Positions 43,413-52,268 of a DNA stretch of 64,000 nucleotides are shown piece after piece. The DNA comes from Sphingobacterium tabacisoli (GTDB lineage Bacteria > Bacteroidota > Bacteroidia > Sphingobacteriales > Sphingobacteriaceae): the NCBI RefSeq assembly GCF_017908035.1, contig NZ_JAEQMU010000006.1, positions 186,001-250,000 of the forward strand, given 5' to 3'. The number at the start of each line of letters is the position of its first letter. The first letter of the stretch is position 1. Below the pieces are notes generated by a model, which saw nothing but the letters and a program-made list of their open reading frames with translations, did no database searches and was not told the origin of the DNA. A program made the position numbers and the translations under genes.

Positions 43413-43796
43413 ATGAAGCAAAAATTTGACAATGCAGGGGTGGATTACATCCAGAACGAGACACTCGCACTGCCTCCTCCCGCACGACAGACACGATGCA
43501 ATCTGATACGGGCCGATCTACATGCTGCCCTGGATCAGCTATTTGCGCTACATCCCCACCAGCAGGCGCAGCTATCCATCATGCCTACAGACCTGAAGGA
43601 TAAACTCGGTGCCGCTATAGCCCGCATTTGGGAGGCAGGGGGCAAAGTCGCCTTTGACAAGGAGACCAAAGATGAGGACGGTCTACCCGACAAAAAGATC
43701 CTCGAAGTGTTCGGCATAGATGATGCCCCTGCACCACAAAACCTATTATCGACAGAGCCCGTGATGATACGGATACGCTACAGATATCCGCTATAA
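43413..43796 (+). CDS. Protein of unknown function upstream of an AraC regulator
   Basis: About 127 residues with no family I recognise. Visible parts are a helical middle (NLIRADLHAALDQLFALHPHQQ...LKDKLGAAIARIWEAGGKV) and an acidic segment (DKETKDEDGLPDKK). There is no signal peptide or membrane span. The start is uncertain: ATGs at 43344 and 43413 are in frame, and the later one gives a compact protein. It is on the same strand as the AraC gene, 86 bases ahead of it. Confidence 0.6.
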   Translation: MKQKFDNAGVDYIQNETLALPPPARQTRCNLIRADLHAALDQLFALHPHQQAQLSIMPTDLKDKLGAAIARIWEAGGKVAFDKETKDEDGLPDKKILEVFGIDDAPAPQNLLSTEPVMIRIRYRYPL

Positions 43797-43882
43797 ACCA
43801 AAACGGTCAGCTCCTCACCGGGATACTGTACCGAAATCCGGTATCCCAGACTTATTTGATAGGGAGATAGAAAACCAGTATT

Positions 43883-44875
43883 ATGCGAAAAAGTGCTTTT
43901 TTTAAAACGGTACTTGAATTTGGGCCAGCACTGGCTCCCCATCAGGTCGGCAAGCTCGCTCCCACAATGCGAATAAATGATAGTGAGATCACCTACCGAA
44001 GCCGGCCGGGGCGAAGCTGCATCGAGCAGGAGTTCAAGGGATTTTTGGGGTATATCCAATACTACGAGATCCTAATCGACAGCGATATCACCATACCCCT
44101 AGAAATACGGCAGCGCGATATCTATGGGCTCTACTCGCTACGCGTAAAAGGCAGGATGCACCTGTGCGATCAATATGGCAAGAGGATAACAGCATTTAAG
44201 GATAGACGGGCTCTGTACCAATACCTACCTCCAACCGAATATTACCTACATCTTACTGCCGGCAAGTATCAGTTCTTATGTTTCTATTTTGACATTGGCA
44301 TATTCGATGGAGGCGCCGATGAGTCTTTTGATTTTTTAAAAGATCTACTGGATGCGCAGCGTACAGCAGCCGTCGTACCGCGAACAACGAATGATTTTTG
44401 GATAGGCCCTGTGACAGAATATACCATCGAGCTACTCTTTGCAAACCTCAAAAGGAGCGACCTGGACTCTCAGGTATTTATCATCCATACGATGAAAGAA
44501 CTCGTCAAACTGGCTCTCAAAAAAATAAATGAAGATCGGGATGGGACGACGCATAGAGCAAGAATAGCCAATGCGGCCAAAATATTGATCGCAGGCTACG
44601 TCGAAGAGTATGGCATCAAATGCCACCTGGAGCGCATCGCGGATAAGCTAGCCATATCTGTAAACTACCTGCATATTGTATTTAAAGGTGAAACGGACAC
44701 CACCCCTTTGCAGTACATCAATGAAATGGTCTTGATCAGGGTCAAAAACATGCTCGATGAGCGCCAAAGCATACGCAATGTAAGTGAGAAATGTGGCTTT
44801 GCCGAGCTATCGGGCTTTTACAGGTTTTTCAAGCGGAAGACCGGTATGACGCCAAAAGAATACCAAAATAGATAG
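43883..44875 (+). CDS. AraC-family transcriptional regulator
   Basis: The C-terminal 100 residues are the double helix-turn-helix of AraC proteins: LERIADKLAISVNYLHIVFKG for the first helix pair and IRNVSEKCGFAELSGFYRFF...TGMTPKEYQ for the second. The N-terminal 220 residues are a sensor part with no clear family. Likely targets are neighbouring genes, such as the small exported protein gene at 45143. The coding GC is higher than in the import loci. Confidence 0.9.
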   Translation: MRKSAFFKTVLEFGPALAPHQVGKLAPTMRINDSEITYRSRPGRSCIEQEFKGFLGYIQYYEILIDSDITIPLEIRQRDIYGLYSLRVKGRMHLCDQYGKRITAFKDRRALYQYLPPTEYYLHLTAGKYQFLCFYFDIGIFDGGADESFDFLKDLLDAQRTAAVVPRTTNDFWIGPVTEYTIELLFANLKRSDLDSQVFIIHTMKELVKLALKKINEDRDGTTHRARIANAAKILIAGYVEEYGIKCHLERIADKLAISVNYLHIVFKGETDTTPLQYINEMVLIRVKNMLDERQSIRNVSEKCGFAELSGFYRFFKRKTGMTPKEYQNR

Positions 44876-44896
44876 CTTTCAAGGATTTGCCTATAG

Positions 44897-45109
44897 ACTA
44901 TCAAGGATCGGACAAAAAGAAAACCAATACCTCCCCCTATCTTTGATTTATCAAAACGCAAGTACAGCGGATCGGCGACACCAGGTGTCAATGAGAAGGG
45001 GAAGCTCACCAAAAGGGTACACCGTGCAGGCTGTGCCCAGGTGTATAAAGAAAAAGCGACAGCTACAAAAAGTGGGGTACCAGTGATCACTCCGCCCCCA
45101 ATAGAATAA
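44897..45109 (+). pseudogene. Open frame without a start codon, likely gene remnant
   Basis: A 70-codon frame runs between stops with protein-like composition: KPIPPPIFDLSKRKYSGSAT, then TKRVHRAGCAQVYKEKATAT and a proline-rich end VPVITPPPIE. No ATG, GTG or TTG start lies at its head. It is in the same frame as the upstream AraC gene, after two stops. It could be the tail of a lost gene or a gene with an unusual start. Similar minus-strand frames here look like shadows. Confidence 0.4.
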
Positions 45110-45142
45110 TGAGGGAGATCGGCTGTTATTAAAATTAATAAT

Positions 45143-45490
45143 ATGGAAAAGTTAAAAAGAAATTGGCTACGTGCCATAGGAGTATTAACATTAGTTTTGG
45201 GAGTATTTTTCGTTGTAAAAGCAATGGATTACAACAAATTAAAAACATCTGAACCGGAAGAGTTACATTGGTTTCAGATTGATGGAGCCTACACAGATAC
45301 AGATGCTGTCTCTCCGAGCAACGCTTCATACATCAACTCCAATCCTATTCCTCCCGCAGGAACAGGTTGCAACGGCACAGCAAAACAATGCGTGTCGGGA
45401 TTCTTAGAGTCTCAGACTGTAGTAGTAGGTGGTGTACGTATGCTCAACGGAGCTCAAACACCAGCAGAAGTTGCCTATTACAAAAACTAA
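45143..45490 (+). CDS. Small exported protein with a cysteine pair (DUF6520-like)
   Basis: The 115-residue protein has an N-terminal membrane or signal segment (RAIGVLTLVLGVFFVVKAM) and a mature part with two cysteines seven residues apart (GTGCNGTAKQCVSGF). Small proteins of this layout (DUF6520/NVEALA-type) are common in Bacteroidota, often near TlpA and SusCD genes, and their role is unknown. It converges on import locus 2 and shares its terminator. Family assignment is moderate. Confidence 0.7.
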   Translation: MEKLKRNWLRAIGVLTLVLGVFFVVKAMDYNKLKTSEPEELHWFQIDGAYTDTDAVSPSNASYINSNPIPPAGTGCNGTAKQCVSGFLESQTVVVGGVRMLNGAQTPAEVAYYKN

Positions 45491-45512
45491 TCATCCGTTA
45501 TACTTAACGGTT

Positions 45513-45552
45513 AAAAGTCTTCAAAGTCTACGCATCGACTTTGAAGACTTTT
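45513..45552. terminator. Bidirectional terminator between the small exported protein and susD
   Basis: A perfect 16-bp stem AAAAGTCTTCAAAGTC/GACTTTGAAGACTTTT (45513-45528 and 45537-45552) with an 8-nt loop is followed by TCTTTC on the plus strand and preceded by AA on the other side. Confidence 0.92.
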
Positions 45553-45561
45553 TCTTTCCCC

Positions 45562-46938
45562 CTACCTATAATTGAGATTCTGCTCCATCTTTGGATTGTT
45601 TGTTATTTCATCCTGAGGAATAGGGTACCATACATCCCAAGAATTCCATTTAGATTTTATTGCCGATAACACCGCGTCAGCACGACCTGTTCTTTTCAGA
45701 TCCAACCAACGATGCCCCCATTCGCACATAAGTTCCAGTTTTCGCTGCGCTTCAATCTCTCTTAATACGATATCTTTATCATCTACACTATGAAAATAAG
45801 GTATCCCTGCTCGTTGTCTTATATAATTGATATCACTTCTAGCTTCATCAAAATTAGAAAGGTGCGTTTTAGACTCCGCCCGGATTAGATACTGTTCAGC
45901 AAGCCTCAACATAACATACCACTCCTTTTGGGCAGCAGGTGTGTATTGCCGGTATTTGTTTGGAAAATGGTATTTGACATTTCTGACCGTACTTGTACCA
46001 ATCCAAGCCAATTTTCTTTTATCGTCAAGATCAAAAGAATTCAATAGCCCATCGGTCACAATGTACCGTGGTACAGTGGTAGCTCGTGCAGGCACAAAGT
46101 AATAACCTTCCCATGTAGCTCTATCAGCAATTACAGGCATCAATGCCCAGATCGTCTCATTGCTATTTTGCTCGAAAACCCGCTCAGGCGTAGATTCCAA
46201 GTTGAAACCACCTTTATCAATGACCTCGGTTGTTAACTCCACTGCCGCTACATAGTTTTTTTCGTAAAGATATACCCGAGCCAACAGCGCGAGAGTGGCA
46301 TAATAACCGGGTCTTTTTATATTTTTTTTATTTTTAGAAAACACCTCTTTGCAATAACTCAGATCCTCTTTGATAAGATCATACACCTCTTGTTCAGAAG
46401 ATCGTGGTAATACACTGTTCACCTTATAATCCGTACCCAAAACGATTGGTACGCCACCGAAGATATTGACGAGATAGAAATTGATATAAGCCCGAACAAA
46501 ACGTGCTTCTGCCAAAAGGGAGGCTTTCTGTTCCGCTGTTATTGTACCACTATTCGCTATGCCTTCCATACAGGCATGCACAGCATACAGATACCTATAT
46601 GCCGAAGTCCACAGATAGCTCACTGTAGAATTGGTACTGGAAATAGTATTCACGAAAAATTCATCATTACTGTTTGATGCTGTCTGTCCGATTTCGTCGG
46701 CCGACATACCCGGAAAGGCAGTCATGCCTCCAGAGCAAAAGTCCAATGAATACGCCTGCATCATCGCAACATATACTCCGGATATCGCTGCACTTGCATT
46801 TACACTATCGGTAAATACGTTATTATCTGTAATTTCATTTTTGGGTAGGTCAATATCGAGCAATCGACTACAGCCTACATGGAGCAAGAAGAATACACCC
46901 AAAACAGCTTTCCATCTATTTTTAAAATTTGGTCCCAT
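45562..46938 (-). CDS. SusD/RagB-family surface lipoprotein (locus 2)
   Basis: The lipobox cysteine is C23 (FFLLHVGC), followed by SRLLDID. The core has ASLLAEARFVRAYINFYLVNIFG, the EQEVYDLIKEDLSYC helix and the C-terminal AQRKLELMCEWGHRWLDLKRTG, all usual in SusD. It pairs with the SusC encoded 21 bases upstream. Length 458 aa. It is the last gene of the TlpA-SusC-SusD group. Confidence 0.94.
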   Translation of the reverse strand: MGPNFKNRWKAVLGVFFLLHVGCSRLLDIDLPKNEITDNNVFTDSVNASAAISGVYVAMMQAYSLDFCSGGMTAFPGMSADEIGQTASNSNDEFFVNTISSTNSTVSYLWTSAYRYLYAVHACMEGIANSGTITAEQKASLLAEARFVRAYINFYLVNIFGGVPIVLGTDYKVNSVLPRSSEQEVYDLIKEDLSYCKEVFSKNKKNIKRPGYYATLALLARVYLYEKNYVAAVELTTEVIDKGGFNLESTPERVFEQNSNETIWALMPVIADRATWEGYYFVPARATTVPRYIVTDGLLNSFDLDDKRKLAWIGTSTVRNVKYHFPNKYRQYTPAAQKEWYVMLRLAEQYLIRAESKTHLSNFDEARSDINYIRQRAGIPYFHSVDDKDIVLREIEAQRKLELMCEWGHRWLDLKRTGRADAVLSAIKSKWNSWDVWYPIPQDEITNNPKMEQNLNYR

Positions 46939-46959
46939 ACATAATATAGTTTTAATAAA

Positions 46960-49900
46960 TTACAATGACAGTTGTATACCCCCAGTTACCGTCCTGAGAA
47001 CAGGCACACCGTAGAGCATCTGTGTCTCCGGGTCATTGCCGGCATAATTACTTATCGTGAATAAGTTTTGCGCAGCAACATACAACCTTAGTCCCCGGAT
47101 TTTCAACTTTTGTGTTACTCCGCCAACATCGTATCCGATTGCGATATGTCGACACTTGATATACGAAGCATCTCCGTATGTGCCAGAGGAGTTTTTAAAG
47201 AATCTACTGGTATCAAACACCTCACCATAGGCCGTAGAAAGGCGTTGAAAATCGGAGACATCTCCGGGTTGCCGCCAGCGATCCACCATGGATGCGGGTA
47301 CATTAAATGCCATACCTGGCATCGATGCATAGACCTGCTGTAGATAATTTGCCCCTATCTGCTTCCGAAAATCAAAATGTACATCTAAAGATATTTTTTT
47401 GTATCTAATCGAATTGAGCAACCCTCCGTAATACTTAGGATCAAGACTTCCAAATGCTACATAATCATTCAGCCGACCGTACGAAGGCATTTCAGGAGCA
47501 GAACTGACTGCCCCATCCTCCTTTCTAAACTCAAACAAACCACTCGTCGAGTTGACACCCACATAGTCAAATCCTAAAACGGTATTGACCGACTTGCCTA
47601 CCACATATCTGGTATTGTAACTGGAGGATTCTATCCCCGGAAAGCTGACCAATTTATTCTTAGGGAAGGTTATGTTGAACGAAGTCGTCCATTTCAGACC
47701 TCCAGTCTCAATATTCTTGGATGTAATTGCAACCTCTAACCCCTTATTCTCCACTGTAGCATTCCAATTCTGCGGCACCGTATTAAATCCTGCAATTGCA
47801 GGTATAGAATAAGTGATAAGCTGATTGCCCGAACGGTTATTGTAATAAGAGGTATTCATCAATATCCTATCCTGTAAAAAAGCTAGGTCTAATCCCACTT
47901 CCATTTTTTTTGTTGTTGCCCAGTGTAACTTTGGATTATACAGGTTTTGCGGGAGGTAGCCAGTCTCTCCATCATAGGGGTAGGTAGAACTCGCCCATCT
48001 CGGCAGATATAAATAATCCCCTATGGCATCCGATCCTGTCACACCATAGCTCCCTCTCAATTTCCCGAAACTCAAAAACGACAACATATCCTTCAGGAAT
48101 CTCTCTTCTGTAAGCAGCCAGCCTACTCCAAGCGCTCCAAAGGTACCATACTGCTTTCCGGGGCCAAACCGACTGGATCCATCCCGACGGATACTGACAT
48201 TTGCAATATACTTATTGCCCCAGCGATAGTTCATCCTTCCGAATGCAGCCGCATAACTGTACTGACTAGACCCATCGGTCACATTTCTAACGGCAGCGGC
48301 CGAAATAGACTCGATCAGATCGTCATTACTATAGCCCGATCCCGACATCTCGACCCTACCGTTGCGTTGTCTCTGCAATGTTGCACCGGCTAAGAAATCT
48401 AAATTGCTCTTTCCGATAGCGGTATAGTAGGTCAATTGTGGTTCCACAATCCAGGTCTCCCATTCATTCGTCCCGAAACTCGCCGTAGCGGTAGTTCCGA
48501 ACACAGGATTTTTGGCAGCACGCGGCACTCCCTTATATTCTTTACCATCTACACTGTTATACCCTAAACTGGTCTTAAAAACCAAGCCCTTTAAAATCTC
48601 ATAGCTCATCATTAGATTACTATTTAGCGTCGTATTACTGATGCTGTATTGATTGCGAAGATAGGACAGCGGATTGTCCGTAGACCCGACACCAAATGGA
48701 ACGCCCTTATATTCCCATAACAGCTTACCCTCTGCATCGATGAACTCGGGAAAATTTGGTGGCAATCGATATGCCGATAACAGATCTGGGGTACCAGACG
48801 AATTATTCTTATTATATGCGTACAGAGCAGACATGTTGACATGAAATTTTTGATCTATCGAACTGTGGTTTAGATTCCATGAAAGACTTCCCCTATTGTC
48901 CGAATAGTCCCCCGGAAAAATGAACGTATTTCTATTGAACCCTGCTCCTATGCGAAAATTGGTGGTTCTAGCTCCACCCGACAGCGACATATTAACAATG
49001 GTATTGTGAGCTGTATTTCCCATAAAATAATCTTTCCAATCGGTATACCTGTTCTGATCAAACAGCAATAGGTCCGGTGCATAGCCTTCATCCAAAATAG
49101 TTAGATTAGGACTTAGGTTTTCATTTTCCAAGGCTTCACTCCGCATTGCCAGATATTCTTTGGTATTCATCATACGCATGGTCTTACCGATCACACTAAC
49201 TCCAGATACTGCATCCATAACAAAGGATGTCTTTCCTTCCTCATTTCCACCACGTTTGGTCGTGATCAGAATTACACCATTCCCCCCTCTCGCACCATAG
49301 ATCGCTGTAGCATCAGCATCTCGCAAGACTTCTATACTTTCGATATCAGCAGGATTTATGCCGTTGAATGGACTTATACCTCCACTATTCGTATTGCCTG
49401 AACCTATCCCTTGGGTAGCAATTGATCTGAACAAATTAAGGTTATTATTTTGTGGAGCAAATGGCACACCATCTATTATAAACAAAGGATTATCCAACGG
49501 CACGCCCTGTTCCTGAATATTAGCGCGCAAACTATTCTGTCCCCTCACCTGTACTGTGAATGCTGCTCCGGGTAAACCACTCGTATTTGCAACAACAAGA
49601 CCAGGAACTCTCCCCTGTAGCGCTGCCAATGGATTTGAAATCGGCTGGTCGGCAATATCCTCCGCCCGCACCGTAGTTACAGAACCTACATTGTAACGTT
49701 GTGTAGTCGTACCATAACCGATCACCTGCACTTCGTCAAGCACGCTAACAGCCTTTTTCAGGACTACCCTGATATCGCGCAATTCGTTTACTAGAACTTC
49801 CTGAGCTTCATATCCTGTCCCAGTAAATCGTAGTATGGCAGATCGGTGCACACCTTTTATTAGGAACCGTCCACGATCATCGGTAATGGACATCTGACCC

Positions 49901-50028
49901 GTACTGATATTTTTTACGGTTATCCTCATTAATGGTATGCCTTCCTGATCAGCAACAGATCCAACGATCTGCTGTGCTGATGCCCACAATGGGAATAGAA
50001 TAAATAGCAATTTTAATAAATGTCGCAT
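46960..50028 (-). CDS. SusC/RagA TonB-dependent transporter (locus 2, no STN domain)
   Basis: After a signal peptide (FILFPLWASAQ) comes a carboxypeptidase-regulatory-like domain (QIVGSVADQEGIPLMRI...LRFTGTGYEAQEVLV), then the plug (LDEVQVIGYGTTTQRYNVGSV, LQGRVPGLVVANTSG, DIESIEVLRDADATAIYG) and the barrel. Unlike the SusC proteins of loci 1 and 3 there is no STN domain and no sigma/FecR pair nearby, so this importer is controlled in another way. Length 1022 aa. It ends 21 bases before susD. Confidence 0.95.
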   Translation of the reverse strand: MRHLLKLLFILFPLWASAQQIVGSVADQEGIPLMRITVKNISTGQMSITDDRGRFLIKGVHRSAILRFTGTGYEAQEVLVNELRDIRVVLKKAVSVLDEVQVIGYGTTTQRYNVGSVTTVRAEDIADQPISNPLAALQGRVPGLVVANTSGLPGAAFTVQVRGQNSLRANIQEQGVPLDNPLFIIDGVPFAPQNNNLNLFRSIATQGIGSGNTNSGGISPFNGINPADIESIEVLRDADATAIYGARGGNGVILITTKRGGNEEGKTSFVMDAVSGVSVIGKTMRMMNTKEYLAMRSEALENENLSPNLTILDEGYAPDLLLFDQNRYTDWKDYFMGNTAHNTIVNMSLSGGARTTNFRIGAGFNRNTFIFPGDYSDNRGSLSWNLNHSSIDQKFHVNMSALYAYNKNNSSGTPDLLSAYRLPPNFPEFIDAEGKLLWEYKGVPFGVGSTDNPLSYLRNQYSISNTTLNSNLMMSYEILKGLVFKTSLGYNSVDGKEYKGVPRAAKNPVFGTTATASFGTNEWETWIVEPQLTYYTAIGKSNLDFLAGATLQRQRNGRVEMSGSGYSNDDLIESISAAAVRNVTDGSSQYSYAAAFGRMNYRWGNKYIANVSIRRDGSSRFGPGKQYGTFGALGVGWLLTEERFLKDMLSFLSFGKLRGSYGVTGSDAIGDYLYLPRWASSTYPYDGETGYLPQNLYNPKLHWATTKKMEVGLDLAFLQDRILMNTSYYNNRSGNQLITYSIPAIAGFNTVPQNWNATVENKGLEVAITSKNIETGGLKWTTSFNITFPKNKLVSFPGIESSSYNTRYVVGKSVNTVLGFDYVGVNSTSGLFEFRKEDGAVSSAPEMPSYGRLNDYVAFGSLDPKYYGGLLNSIRYKKISLDVHFDFRKQIGANYLQQVYASMPGMAFNVPASMVDRWRQPGDVSDFQRLSTAYGEVFDTSRFFKNSSGTYGDASYIKCRHIAIGYDVGGVTQKLKIRGLRLYVAAQNLFTISNYAGNDPETQMLYGVPVLRTVTGGIQLSL

Positions 50029-50055
50029 CTTTATTTAATTTATGTTTATTGGTTT

Positions 50056-51426
50056 TCAATTCGTCGCTTCAGAAATAGTGACTACCCTTATCAGTTGTTG
50101 TTTTTCTATCACCTGTAGCCCCACATTCTTCAATCGCTGTTTGATATGATCAATATCAAATCCCTTATTTCCAAATTCCAGTTGACGCCCAGTCCCCCAT
50201 CCTGTTTCGTCAAAGACAAAAAGTCCTGATGTCTGCTCTAACCAGGAGGCCAGCTGAGGCAATGTATAGGTATGCTCATCAGGAGGCAACTCTAGGGAAA
50301 TAGGTGATTTAGCGTCGATATCGCGGATGATCCAACAAGGGTATTCCTGCTCTTTCACCGTGACTGTATAGCCAAAAAAACGTTTGAGATCAGCTTGCAT
50401 GACACATCTAGCCTCTGCCATACTTCTTTCAGGAAATTGCACTTCGTAGACGAAACTATTATCTGCCAGCCAGGTCTTCGAAACACTATCAGTCGAAAAC
50501 CGTTCGCGATTCACGACATCCAATACAACCTTAGTAGGAATACTCTGCTCTTCTGATGTATAAGCATAGTGGTACAGGTTAAATAGTGGTGTATTGGTGA
50601 ATGTAATGCGCGAAACTGCTTTGTTGATCTGCTTCTGTACAAAACGCGTGCGCACCAGCCCCGCAGTAAAGGGGGTAATTACAGACCTATATAGATAGGC
50701 AGCCGCGCTACCGCCATTTCCCTTCTCAAATAGCGGTTGATCTCGGCAATAATCTAGAGGCTTTACATAAGATGACAATATGGGCTGTCCCTGTATGGCG
50801 CGTGCGATGTTAGCATCTGTGATATCTTCACCTTCGGTTACAGCGACAAGTCTATTATGCATTATCCAGACATAATGTGGTACCGTGCGATGCGGAAACA
50901 ACTTATCTAGAATCGTATCCTTTACTACTGAAGTAAAGTTATAGCGATTTCTGTTTTCTTTGAGCAACTTGCCCACTTTTTCGGGGGTATCTCGTGTAGA
51001 GGCGGCGTTTACAAGAAGAACATTGATATCTTTCGCATGGCCCACTTTATGGTCATAGAGATTCGGAAAATTCTTGATGCAGCTACCGCACCAAGTAGCC
51101 CAAAAATCTAAGATGATTAACTCCTTATCACTATAGTCAATGAGTTTGATATATTCTTTTCCCTCTGGATGATTGACTACCTGTAAGGGCATGTGCCACA
51201 ATTCGTCTGGCATGGCATCTCCTATCTGCAAAGCATTAGGCTTAAGGCCTTTGGCCTCCTGCGCCCAAGCAGGAGAAACCAAAAGACCACTAAACAACTC
51301 ACAGAATAATATTATAACATACGACACGTCATTGCAAACGTAGTGACGCAATCTATTTTGTTTTATCGAGCAGACATCCCCCTGCCCAACAGACAGTCCT
51401 CTCCCACCCCTTAAAAAATTGTTCAT
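50056..51426 (-). CDS. TlpA-like thioredoxin-domain protein with C-terminal DUF3738-like region (locus 2)
   Basis: The thioredoxin core is clear: LIILDFWATWCGSCIKNFPNL with the redox pair CGSC (about residues 118-121). The C-terminal part (TYTLPQLASWLEQTSGLFVFDETG, then KGFDIDHIKQRLKNVGLQVIEKQ) resembles the DUF3738/TIGR03435 region often joined to TlpA next to SusCD. It likely reduces or handles disulfides of periplasmic partners or cargo. The N-terminus is odd: the hydrophobic signal (VIILFCELFSGLLVSPAWAQ) starts only near residue 37 and is preceded by sequence from a REP-like element. Confidence 0.85.
   Translation of the reverse strand: MNNFLRGGRGLSVGQGDVCSIKQNRLRHYVCNDVSYVIILFCELFSGLLVSPAWAQEAKGLKPNALQIGDAMPDELWHMPLQVVNHPEGKEYIKLIDYSDKELIILDFWATWCGSCIKNFPNLYDHKVGHAKDINVLLVNAASTRDTPEKVGKLLKENRNRYNFTSVVKDTILDKLFPHRTVPHYVWIMHNRLVAVTEGEDITDANIARAIQGQPILSSYVKPLDYCRDQPLFEKGNGGSAAAYLYRSVITPFTAGLVRTRFVQKQINKAVSRITFTNTPLFNLYHYAYTSEEQSIPTKVVLDVVNRERFSTDSVSKTWLADNSFVYEVQFPERSMAEARCVMQADLKRFFGYTVTVKEQEYPCWIIRDIDAKSPISLELPPDEHTYTLPQLASWLEQTSGLFVFDETGWGTGRQLEFGNKGFDIDHIKQRLKNVGLQVIEKQQLIRVVTISEATN
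51328..51360. repeat. REP-like palindromic element (copy 2) inside the TlpA-like gene
   Basis: GTCATTGCAAACGTAGTGAC followed by GCAATCTATTTTG has the same outer parts as the element at 22453 (GTCATTGC...TGACG...GCAATCTA) and the same nested inverted repeats. It falls within codons 23-33 of the TlpA-like gene, just before the signal peptide. Confidence 0.65.
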
Positions 51427-51448
51427 TTTTTTAAAGATTTAGATTTGA

Positions 51449-51524
51449 GGCAAAACCGTAAAAGAGCAAATAGGTAAATTTGACGTAGTGATTTTACGAA
51501 TTCTCAGCTTTACGGTTTTACCGC
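51449..51524. repeat. Inverted repeat in the leader of the TlpA-like gene
   Basis: Arms GGCAAAACCGTAAAAG (51449-51464) and CTTTACGGTTTTACC (51508-51522) are complementary over about 14 bases and enclose 43 bases. It lies 22 bases upstream of the TlpA-like start codon. It could be a leader RNA hairpin, a regulator site or the ends of a small mobile repeat. Confidence 0.65.
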
Positions 51525-51542
51525 AATAAAATAATATTGAAA

Positions 51543-51603
51543 GGCAGACGAGGATTATTGGGTTATCTCATAAGGGTCTAATAATTGGTGACGCCTCATC
51601 TGC
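51543..51603. repeat. Second inverted repeat upstream of the TlpA-like gene
   Basis: Outer arms GCAGACGAGG and CCTCATCTGC (51543-51552 and 51594-51603) pair with one wobble, and inner ATTATT/AATAAT arms pair as well, giving a two-step hairpin. Together with the repeat at 51449 it forms a structured upstream region about 160 bases long. Confidence 0.6.
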
Positions 51604-51966
51604 GCATGAATAAAAACCGACTCGTTTCTTATAGAAAATCTATATTTATTTGATTCGTATCCTTGCAAGTGCATTTATATTTTCCTACTTTTAGATTGCG
51701 AAGTCCATAATTGTGGAAAACAAGCCTGCCTTGTGTGGAAACAGTCCATAAGCAAGTCGGAAAAACCAAAAGAGAAGTACTGATTATTGACCATTCAGGC
51801 CCTTAATACGTATTAGTTTATAGACTGTGATCTATGTCCCCCCTTCTTTGGTTTTTAATGTTTTGAAGCATTATCCGGGTGGGCAAAGCTTGTTCTTTAT
51901 CAGTACGCGTAGCGCTGGGTAGCAGTCTCGACCTAGGGTCGCTTGCTGTACACTAGTGTTGGTGAA
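51604..51966. other. Gene-free stretch upstream of the structured region
   Basis: No coding frame is supported. Short direct repeats are visible: AGTCCATAA (51701 and 51743 areas) and TTGTGGAAAACA/TTGTGTGGAAACA (51711 and 51731 areas). The sequence is neither strongly AT-rich nor low-complexity, so it may be the remains of a gene. Confidence 0.45.
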
Positions 51967-52120
51967 AGACTCTTGTGTCGTCATAGTTTATAAAATTTGG
52001 TTACACATTTAAGAGTCTCGCTGAGGAAAAATAGAGCTAATAAAAAAGGATAGGCTTCTACCTTCCCCCGCCTAGTTGGCACCAGCAAGGGCCGACACGG
52101 GTTCCAGTAGAAGCCTATCC
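51967..52120 (+). ncRNA. Candidate structured non-coding RNA or element upstream of an XRE regulator
   Basis: Two long-range pairings follow each other. AGACTCTT (51967-51974) pairs with AAGAGTCT (52011-52018), helped by GTGT/ACAC inside. GGATAGGCTTCTAC (52048-52061) pairs perfectly with GTAGAAGCCTATCC (52107-52120) around a GC-rich 45-nt loop that contains its own CCCG/CGGG and GGC/GCC pairs. No open frame covers it. I recognise no known RNA family; it is not a tRNA, tmRNA, SRP or RNase P by visible motifs. Strand is uncertain. Confidence 0.4.
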
Positions 52121-52268
52121 CATAGATTGTACAAAGATATACAAAATAGGGAATATGCTCCTAAAGGTCTCGCGTCTTTTAAAATTGCTGGTTTCACTAG
52201 ACGAGACTCAATCAGCGAACTGATTGTTAGACAAATATAATTGATAATTAATTATAATCAAAATATTG

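Noticed and set aside
44818..45177. Minus-strand frame with hydrophobic runs over the AraC end and spacer
   Set aside because: It overlaps the conserved AraC helix-turn-helix and the start of the exported protein on the other strand; the plus-strand readings are better.
51967..52120. tRNA, tmRNA, SRP RNA, RNase P or retron
   Set aside because: None of the diagnostic motifs is visible (no TFC arm or CCA end, no tag frame, no P4 core), and no reverse transcriptase gene is nearby. Kept only as an unclassified structured element.
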